5,932 nucleotides of DNA from Candidatus Falkowiibacteriota bacterium (GTDB lineage Bacteria; Patescibacteriota; Patescibacteriia; CAIXNZ01): the NCBI GenBank assembly GCA_903920975.1, contig CAIXNZ010000093.1, forward strand, positions 1-5,932, read 5' to 3'. The notes beneath the pieces were generated by a model that saw only the letters and a list, made by a program, of their open reading frames with translations, was not told the DNA's origin and searched no databases. The position numbers and the translations under genes were made by a program. Every line of letters starts with the position of its first letter. The first letter of the stretch is position 1. Below, piece after piece: positions 1 to 3,853 of the stretch.

Positions 1-86
1 CACTGAATTCGTGCCTTAATAACCGCTAGTGCAGCTAAAATCAAATAAAAAGCGTAATTATGCAATTTTTTGTTTAATTCATCCAT
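1..86 (-). CDS. N-terminus of a small hydrophobic hypothetical protein (partial, runs off the window)
   Basis: Reading the minus strand from an ATG at 86, an open frame continues to the window edge and encodes about 28 residues beginning MDELNKKLHNYAFYLILAAL. A short charged N-terminus is followed by a hydrophobic stretch (roughly residues 9-25), which looks like a membrane segment or signal anchor. Only a weak purine-rich run (AAGAG, about 5 nt upstream) could serve as a ribosome binding site. The gene diverges from the large membrane protein starting at 126, with only 39 bp between the two starts. No function can be assigned from so short a piece. The amphipathic-to-hydrophobic pattern and the sensible start support a real gene, but a chance open frame is not excluded. 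Confidence 0.5.
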   Translation of the reverse strand, partial: MDELNKKLHNYAFYLILAALAVIKARIQ

Positions 87-125
87 TTGCTCTTAATTTT
101 AGCAAAAATATGATAAAATTAAAAT
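87..125 (+). promoter_or_regulatory. Short divergent intergenic region with a candidate -10 box (TATGAT, 109-114)
   Basis: This 39-bp gap lies between two divergent genes and must hold at least one promoter. On the plus strand TATGAT (109-114) resembles a -10 box, with a poor -35 candidate TTGCTC (87-92) 16 nt upstream. A start about 7 nt after the -10 box would leave only a few bases before the ATG at 126. There is no Shine-Dalgarno before that ATG, only A/T. The mRNA may therefore be leaderless or nearly so. On the minus strand TAAAAT-like sequences exist but no convincing pair. This is a weak call because the whole gap is AT-rich. Confidence 0.3.
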
Positions 126-2180
126 ATGCTAAGAATCATAAAACTTATTAGCTTTTTTTGTTTACTTTTAGCGGTTTTAATTAATTTTAACTGGCTAAAA
201 ATTCCAGCCCTTAGTTTAATCTTGGACTTGGCTTATCTTTTGGTTTTTGGTTATTTATTGGGCAAAAATATTTTTACCAAGCAAAATTTAAGTTTTCAGG
301 CAGTGCTTGGCGTCTTTTCTTTACTATCTCTTTATTCCCTGCTCGGAGCTATTATCTATTATTTTTACCAAATAGATACATTAATAATTAATGTTTTGCT
401 CATTACTATTTCGGGCTACATAATCTATCCCAATATCCTACCTAGAGACACTATTAAAAATCAAATTAGTTTGCCGAAAATAAGTTTGGGTTCTAGCTTG
501 TTATCCTTATCCTATCTAGTTTTGTTTGCTATCAGTATATTTATGCTCTGGCGCTCCCAAACAGTGGAAGCGATTTTTACGCCCTGGCAAGTTTTACCCA
601 AAGAATTTTTCGCTGTTTATCTTTTGGCCACATTTAATTTAATTGTTTTGATTTTAAAAGGTAAAAGCCCATGCGCTCCGATTCTAATTGCCTTGCATTA
701 TTTTTTAACAACCACAGTGGCTTTGATTATTTATAAAATGGGTTATGGCTTTGATCCATTTATTCATCAAACAACTGAGCAAGTTATTTTTGCCAAGGGT
801 TTTATTTTACCAAAACCATTTTATTATCTGGGGCAATATTCTCTGATAGTTTTTCTGGCGCATTTTTTGCAAATTTCAGTTGACTGGATTGATAAATTAT
901 TATTGCCGATTCTCTTATCTGCCTTTTTACCTTATACAATCTGCAAATCAATCAAAAAAACTTTTATCCTGCCTAAAAATATTTGCCATCTTTTGAGTTT
1001 AAGCTTTTTATTTTTACCTTTTGGCTTGTTTATAGTCACCACGCCACAAGCTTTAGCTAATTTATTTTGTATAATGGTAATATTTTTATCATTTTTATAT
1101 TTGCAAGACAAGCAAATCCCCTTCCCATGCTTAATTTTTCTGGCCTTAACCGCTTCTGCCATTCACGCACTTTCCGGTATACCCATTTTAATTTATTTAA
1201 TCATTGTCTTCTTAATAAAAAATAGAAATCTTGCCACAAAAATAATTTTGCCAATTTTTTGTGCGCTTTCTGCTCTGGCCTTGCCAATCGCCCTGCTTAC
1301 AAATTCATTTATTTCAATCTATAAAGTCAGCTGGCAACAAAATGCCATCAGCTTTATTGACTGGCCAAGCATTTTTACCAAACAATACAGATTTATTTTT
1401 GATTTAGCTTATTTGTATCGCAATTCAATTTATTGGCTATTTATTATAATCGCCGTGGCCACTTTGATTTATTTAATCAGACAAAAAAAGGCGCAAATAT
1501 TTTTGGCCTCATTGATAGCTTTTGTTATTTTAATAATCAATGCTTTTTTACTGAACTTCACAAAAGTCAATTTTATCATTGAATATGAACAAGGCGATTT
1601 TAGCCGCCGTGTCTGGCAATTGGCTTTTTATTTTTTATTGCCGATTGTCTGCTATGGTTTATATATATTCGCACAAAAAACTTTGCAAAAATCTTTTATC
1701 AATCGTTTATTTTTGATTACCTTCCTTACGCTTTCCCTAACCTTTGCGCTTTATTTAAGCTATCCGCGTTATGATGACTATGACAACAGTAAATTTATCA
1801 ATGTCAGCGCCACTGATTTTCAGGCAGTAAAATTTATTGAAAAAGATAGCGCGGGTGATAACTATATTGTGCTGGCCAATCAAATGACTAGCGCTGCGGC
1901 CTTAAAAACCTTTGGCTTTGGCAAATATTACAATAATAATTATTTTTATCCCATTCCGACTGGCGGCGAGCTTTATAAATATTATGAAAAAATGCTTTAT
2001 ACTGACACTTCTAAAAAAACAATGATTGAGGCCATGAATTTTGCCGGCGTAAAAGTCGCCTATTTTATCTTGCCGACTTATTGGAAACAATTTACAATAG
2101 TTGACCAAGCAGCGCAAAAAGCAGCGGGTAGCATTTATAACCTCGGCGACAAGATTTATATTTATAAATACTCAAAATAA
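126..2180 (+). CDS. Large polytopic membrane protein, possibly a GT-C-type glycosyltransferase
   Basis: 684 aa. By eye, residues 1-545 contain about 14-17 hydrophobic segments, for example around 5-20, 28-46, 58-80, 125-141, 162-178, 186-203, 285-325, 333-364, 372-391, 435-451, 458-477, 497-516 and 527-546. A soluble, Tyr/Asn-rich C-terminal domain (about 547-684) follows. This architecture is known for GT-C membrane glycosyltransferases, which use lipid-phosphate sugars and act on the outer face of the membrane. A loop motif FDPFIH (209-214, with D210 and H214) sits after about seven membrane segments; an acidic/His loop of this sort could be catalytic, although GT-C enzymes usually carry theirs in the first loop. 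A basic patch around R494-R495 follows an acidic loop (E486, E488, D491). No Shine-Dalgarno is visible. The gene ends 13 bp before a strong terminator and stands alone on this strand. The family assignment is inference; a polysaccharide polymerase or a structural membrane protein is also possible. Confidence 0.85.
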   Translation: MLRIIKLISFFCLLLAVLINFNWLKIPALSLILDLAYLLVFGYLLGKNIFTKQNLSFQAVLGVFSLLSLYSLLGAIIYYFYQIDTLIINVLLITISGYIIYPNILPRDTIKNQISLPKISLGSSLLSLSYLVLFAISIFMLWRSQTVEAIFTPWQVLPKEFFAVYLLATFNLIVLILKGKSPCAPILIALHYFLTTTVALIIYKMGYGFDPFIHQTTEQVIFAKGFILPKPFYYLGQYSLIVFLAHFLQISVDWIDKLLLPILLSAFLPYTICKSIKKTFILPKNICHLLSLSFLFLPFGLFIVTTPQALANLFCIMVIFLSFLYLQDKQIPFPCLIFLALTASAIHALSGIPILIYLIIVFLIKNRNLATKIILPIFCALSALALPIALLTNSFISIYKVSWQQNAISFIDWPSIFTKQYRFIFDLAYLYRNSIYWLFIIIAVATLIYLIRQKKAQIFLASLIAFVILIINAFLLNFTKVNFIIEYEQGDFSRRVWQLAFYFLLPIVCYGLYIFAQKTLQKSFINRLFLITFLTLSLTFALYLSYPRYDDYDNSKFINVSATDFQAVKFIEKDSAGDNYIVLANQMTSAAALKTFGFGKYYNNNYFYPIPTGGELYKYYEKMLYTDTSKKTMIEAMNFAGVKVAYFILPTYWKQFTIVDQAAQKAAGSIYNLGDKIYIYKYSK

Positions 2181-2193
2181 ATTTTTATAAAAG

Positions 2194-2223
2194 AAAAAGC
2201 CCTATCATTTGATAGGGCTTTTT
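2194..2223. terminator. Bidirectional rho-independent terminator between the membrane protein and the RT gene
   Basis: A perfect 13-bp stem (2194-2206 with 2211-2223, core AAGCCCTATC/GATAGGGCTT) closes a 4-nt ATTT loop. It has a T-run in each direction because the outer part of the stem is A5/T5. It lies 13 bp after the stop of the plus-strand membrane protein and overlaps the TAA stop (2222-2224) of the minus-strand RT, so it can end both convergent transcripts. Confidence 0.93.
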
Positions 2224-3445
2224 AATACGATTCAACCTTTTTTCTGCGTGTGCCTCCTTCTCCGAAATATCTAATTTCAAAAGGCACAAGCAGGGCGTGT
2301 TCAGCTTCATCCCAAAGCTTGGGCATGGTTTCCTTAATAGCAAATCTTTGCAGGCCATCAAGCTGGAGATAAAGTGGCCAGATTTTTGTCTCAAAATCAT
2401 CCTTTTGTTCCAAGGCTTTTTTCAAATTAAATATTGTCATTCTTATACGGCGCTTGAATTCTCTGGTATTATGGAGTTCACCGTTAATCAAATTTAGCCC
2501 TAAAGCATGGAGGATTGTCCCTTTTCTGGCAAAATATGATTTATGCAGACGATATGAAAGCCGAGGCCTAAGCCTATTCCAATCCCAGTCAGAGCCTGGG
2601 CAAAAAGTTAAACAATAACCCTTTCCAACGGTTGAATAGATGGCTGATATTATGGGTGCGTGCCAAAGTAGAGTTCCACCATTTTTTTCAATATCCTCTT
2701 GTCCTGCCGGCTTAATATAGGTTTTGCCAGTATCGCAGGGGTCATCTGGCCATTCTTCACTTCGCTCAATTATCTTTTTTTTAGTTTCAGGCCAAAAATC
2801 CGGCGCGGAAAAAAATATATTGTCCGCGTAGCGAGAATAATTCCCCTTAACCCTGCCTGCTAATTTAGCCAATTGATCGTCAAGCGGCACAAAACATAAA
2901 TCAAATAATCTCGGGCTTGTTGGCGCGCCTTGGGGCAAACCATATTTAGGTAATGCGGGATTGTTATTTTGCCAAGTGGTCAAGACAGTTAAATAAAAAG
3001 CTGCATTATAGCCGTATTTTTGCTGACGAAAAAAATTAAAGACCGCCTCATGGCTCGTGGACGGAAAAGCGTCTTTGACATCAGTGGTAAAAATCGCCAA
3101 ATCAGATTGGAGAAATGGCGATAAAGCATCTTTGATTCCTCCACCAGAAAAGCCAAAACAATTTGCATGCTTGGCAATTGGCTTTAAAATGTATTTATTG
3201 ATTCTTTCTTGAATGATTTTCAAATCAGCATCTGGAATTTGTAAAATCCTTTTTTTACCGCTTCTTTTGGGAACAATTACTTGCTTATACAACCATGGGC
3301 TCCGCATAACTGCGGCCCACAAAATTCTCCTGAATTTTTCAAAATCATGCGTCGGATAAACAAGCTCTTCAAATAAATACCAAGCTGCTTTGCGACCTGG
3401 AATGGAAAGTATGGGATTTTTTATCCCCTTTCTGGATTCTGGCAC
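2222..3445 (-). CDS. Retron-type reverse transcriptase, divergent (YADN active site)
   Basis: 407 aa, GTG start chosen for a strong Shine-Dalgarno 7 nt upstream. The RT should copy the msd part of the adjacent RNA into msDNA, primed from a branching guanosine. RT blocks seen in order: basic block VIVPKRSGKKRIL (56-68) with helix KIIQERINKYIL (76-87); CFGFSGGGI (96-104); block 3 FTTDVKDAFPS (119-129), catalytic D122; block 4 YGLPQGAPTSP (168-178); block 5 YSRYADNIFFS (203-213). The LPQGAPTSP form is typical of retron and group II-like RTs and unlike the xGxxxSQ box of DGR RTs. The usual YADD is YADN, so N209 replaces a metal-binding aspartate. The retron thumb box VTGLxxN may correspond to ALGLN (314-318), followed by REFKRRIR (328-335). 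About 105 residues separate YADN from ALGLN, against about 45 in retron-Ec86 RT (recalled). The C-terminus (346-407) shows no recognisable effector domain. G+C is higher than in neighbouring genes. RT identity is secure; the retron subgroup is inferred. Confidence 0.93.
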   Translation of the reverse strand: MPESRKGIKNPILSIPGRKAAWYLFEELVYPTHDFEKFRRILWAAVMRSPWLYKQVIVPKRSGKKRILQIPDADLKIIQERINKYILKPIAKHANCFGFSGGGIKDALSPFLQSDLAIFTTDVKDAFPSTSHEAVFNFFRQQKYGYNAAFYLTVLTTWQNNNPALPKYGLPQGAPTSPRLFDLCFVPLDDQLAKLAGRVKGNYSRYADNIFFSAPDFWPETKKKIIERSEEWPDDPCDTGKTYIKPAGQEDIEKNGGTLLWHAPIISAIYSTVGKGYCLTFCPGSDWDWNRLRPRLSYRLHKSYFARKGTILHALGLNLINGELHNTREFKRRIRMTIFNLKKALEQKDDFETKIWPLYLQLDGLQRFAIKETMPKLWDEAEHALLVPFEIRYFGEGGTRRKKVESY

Positions 3446-3450
3446 TTTTT

Positions 3451-3458
3451 ATCACCTC
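3451..3458 (-). promoter_or_regulatory. Strong Shine-Dalgarno (GAGGTGAT) fixing the GTG start of the RT
   Basis: On the minus strand GAGGTGAT closely matches the anti-Shine-Dalgarno complement (AGGAGGTGAT). The GAGGTG core ends 7 nt before the GTG at 3445. It is the only well-formed ribosome binding site in the window and settles the RT start. Confidence 0.85.
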
Positions 3459-3481
3459 ACTTTCATTTTTTATTTTCAAAG

Positions 3482-3510
3482 AAAAAGGAGGGAGAATAAC
3501 CCCCCTCCTT
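3482..3510 (-). terminator. Rho-independent terminator between the retron RNA and the RT gene
   Basis: Reading the minus strand, AAGGAGGG (3510-3503) pairs with CCCTCCTT (3492-3485) around a 10-nt loop, and a run of five T (3486-3482) follows. The other strand lacks a T-tail, so it acts on the retron transcript only. It begins 2 nt after the a2 arm and lies 36 bp before the RT start. It would release the short structured RNA and limit read-through into the RT gene. The 5' arm also resembles a Shine-Dalgarno (AAGGAGG), but no start codon sits at a suitable distance behind it. Confidence 0.75.
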
Positions 3511-3512
3511 AG

Positions 3513-3521
3513 CGCTGGTTA
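3513..3521 (-). repeat. a2 arm of the retron inverted repeat
   Basis: TAACCAGCG on the minus strand, exactly complementary to 3757-3765. By analogy with known retrons, reverse transcription would begin opposite the base just 5' of this arm (3522), giving msDNA starting CCTGCGAATC. Confidence 0.8.
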
Positions 3522-3526
3522 CCTGC

Positions 3527-3574
3527 GAATCGGGAGTGAGAACCATCATGGTGTACCATGCTCTGGGCCGATTC
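3527..3574 (-). other. Predicted msd hairpin (template of the msDNA stem)
   Basis: GAATCGG (3574-3568) pairs perfectly with CCGATTC (3533-3527), extendable by one T-G wobble. Inside it, CATGG TACA CCATG (3560-3547) forms a 5-bp hairpin with a 4-nt loop, and GAG/CTC (3563-3561/3540-3538) may bridge the two. The hairpin ends 5 nt before the a2 arm, the usual place for an msd. The 5' limit of the template is not visible; it could stop at the hairpin base or extend to about 3606, giving msDNA of roughly 53-85 nt. Confidence 0.6.
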
Positions 3575-3586
3575 ATGTTTTGATAT

Positions 3587-3606
3587 TCCGTCAGAATTCT
3601 GACAGA
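3587..3606 (-). other. Hairpin containing a 14-nt perfect palindrome (GTCAGAATTCTGAC)
   Basis: TCTGTCAG (3606-3599) and CTGACGGA (3594-3587) form an 8-bp stem with one wobble and an AATT loop. Its centre, 3590-3603, is a perfect 14-nt palindrome. It lies between the presumed msr hairpins and the msd hairpin, so it may be the last msr stem or the distal part of the msd. Confidence 0.6.
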
Positions 3607-3623
3607 CCTTTTCAGCTACTTTA

Positions 3624-3657
3624 GGATTTATTTGGACCCGGCCGGATCACTAAATCC
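3624..3657 (-). other. Composite msr stem-loop with a GGCC loop
   Basis: GGATTTA (3657-3651) pairs perfectly with TAAATCC (3630-3624). Above an asymmetric internal loop (GT/CAAA), GATCC (3648-3644) pairs with GGGTC (3639-3635), one T-G wobble, around a self-complementary GGCC loop (3643-3640). Its first two G also belong to the alternative CCCC/GGGG hairpin (3668-3656), so the two cannot both form completely. Confidence 0.55.
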
Positions 3658-3756
3658 CCATTACGGGGTTTTCGTAGGGAGGGATGCAAGGCTTATGCAC
3701 CTAAGTTCAAGTTTCGGATATTCCCTCTCCTTATCCTATTTTGCCTCAAAGCTCGC

Positions 3757-3765
3757 TAACCAGCG
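3757..3765 (-). repeat. a1 arm of the retron inverted repeat
   Basis: CGCTGGTTA on the minus strand, exactly complementary to 3513-3521. It ends at the predicted branching guanosine G3756. The neighbouring bases on both sides do not pair, so the arm is exactly 9 nt. Confidence 0.8.
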
Positions 3766-3774
3766 AATAATAAT

Positions 3775-3803
3775 ACTTTATTTAAAATTTTCCAAAAAGT
3801 CAA
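3775..3803 (-). promoter_or_regulatory. Sigma70-like promoter of the retron RNA
   Basis: On the minus strand TTGACT (3803-3798, 5 of 6 consensus bases) lies exactly 17 nt before TAAAGT (3780-3775, 4 of 6). Initiation about 7-9 nt downstream would fall near 3767, next to the first base of the a1 arm at 3765, so the transcript would begin almost exactly with the RNA. A TATTAT one turn later is closer to consensus but badly spaced. The upstream terminator at 3807-3836 insulates this promoter from the FecR operon. Confidence 0.6.
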
Positions 3804-3806
3804 ATA

Positions 3807-3836
3807 AAAAGAGCCCGATTTTTGTCTGGCTCTTTT
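3807..3836. terminator. Bidirectional rho-independent terminator after the FecR-domain gene
   Basis: AAAAGAGCC (3807-3815) pairs perfectly with GGCTCTTTT (3828-3836), a 9-bp stem around a 12-nt loop, with a T-run on either strand. It starts 17 bp past the TAA of the minus-strand FecR-domain gene and ends that operon. It lies 3 bp before the -35 box of the retron promoter and marks the right border of the cassette. Confidence 0.85.
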
Positions 3837-3853
3837 AGCGTATTTTATTATTT

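Larger units (their letters stand above)
3513..3765 (-). ncRNA. Retron-like msr-msd RNA
   Basis: This 253-nt non-coding element lies upstream of the RT on the same strand, which is the canonical retron order msr-msd-RT. Perfect 9-nt complementary ends (a1 CGCTGGTTA 3765-3757, a2 TAACCAGCG 3521-3513) close it. Right after a1 comes GCGAG (3756-3752). As recalled, retron-Ec86 has the same TTA-GCGAG junction with its branching G, so G3756 is the predicted branch point. The interior is dense in hairpins: GGATA/TATCC (3736-3732/3720-3716), GGTGCA/TGCA(T)CC (3701-3696/3688-3682), CCCC/GGGG (3668-3665/3659-3656), a composite stem at 3657-3624, an 8-bp hairpin at 3606-3587, and a long hairpin at 3574-3527 taken as the msd. 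G+C is about 43-55 % in counted 60-nt lines, above the flanks. A promoter lies just upstream and a terminator just downstream. Folding was by eye and the msr/msd boundary is uncertain. Confidence 0.8.

Noticed and set aside
932..1162. Minus-strand open frame inside the membrane-protein gene (also 1902-2117)
   Set aside because: They are antisense to a well-supported long gene, their composition mirrors the coding strand, and no start signals are seen.
2185..3177. Small open frames overlapping the RT gene in other frames (2185-2400, 2297-2497, 2989-3177)
   Set aside because: The RT frame carries all recognisable motifs; these are shadows without ribosome binding sites. 2185-2400 also runs across the bidirectional terminator.
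3452..3466. Four-codon reading frame ATG AAA GTG AGG TGA overlapping the RT Shine-Dalgarno
   Set aside because: It could be a translational-coupling mini-ORF, but it has no ribosome binding site and is short enough to occur by chance.
3632..3838. 68-aa plus-strand open frame in the intergenic region
   Set aside because: It lies antisense to the structured retron RNA and runs through the promoter and a terminator stem. It has no Shine-Dalgarno and no recognisable domain, so it is a chance frame.
2190..3840. Attachment sites or target-site duplications at the cassette ends
   Set aside because: The two border terminators share only general A-run plus GCC composition. I could not find a convincing direct repeat, integrase or transposase.
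2222..3850. Diversity-generating retroelement
   Set aside because: The RT block 4 is LPQGAPTSP, not the xGxxxSQ typical of DGR RTs. I see no near-identical template/variable repeat pair with adenine-specific differences and no accessory protein. The region upstream folds into hairpins, unlike a template repeat.
2222..3850. Group II intron with its encoded RT
   Set aside because: The RT lacks maturase and endonuclease domains, no domain V-like hairpin or intron boundary is visible, and the cassette has its own promoter and terminators. The a1/a2 plus TTAGC arrangement fits a retron better.
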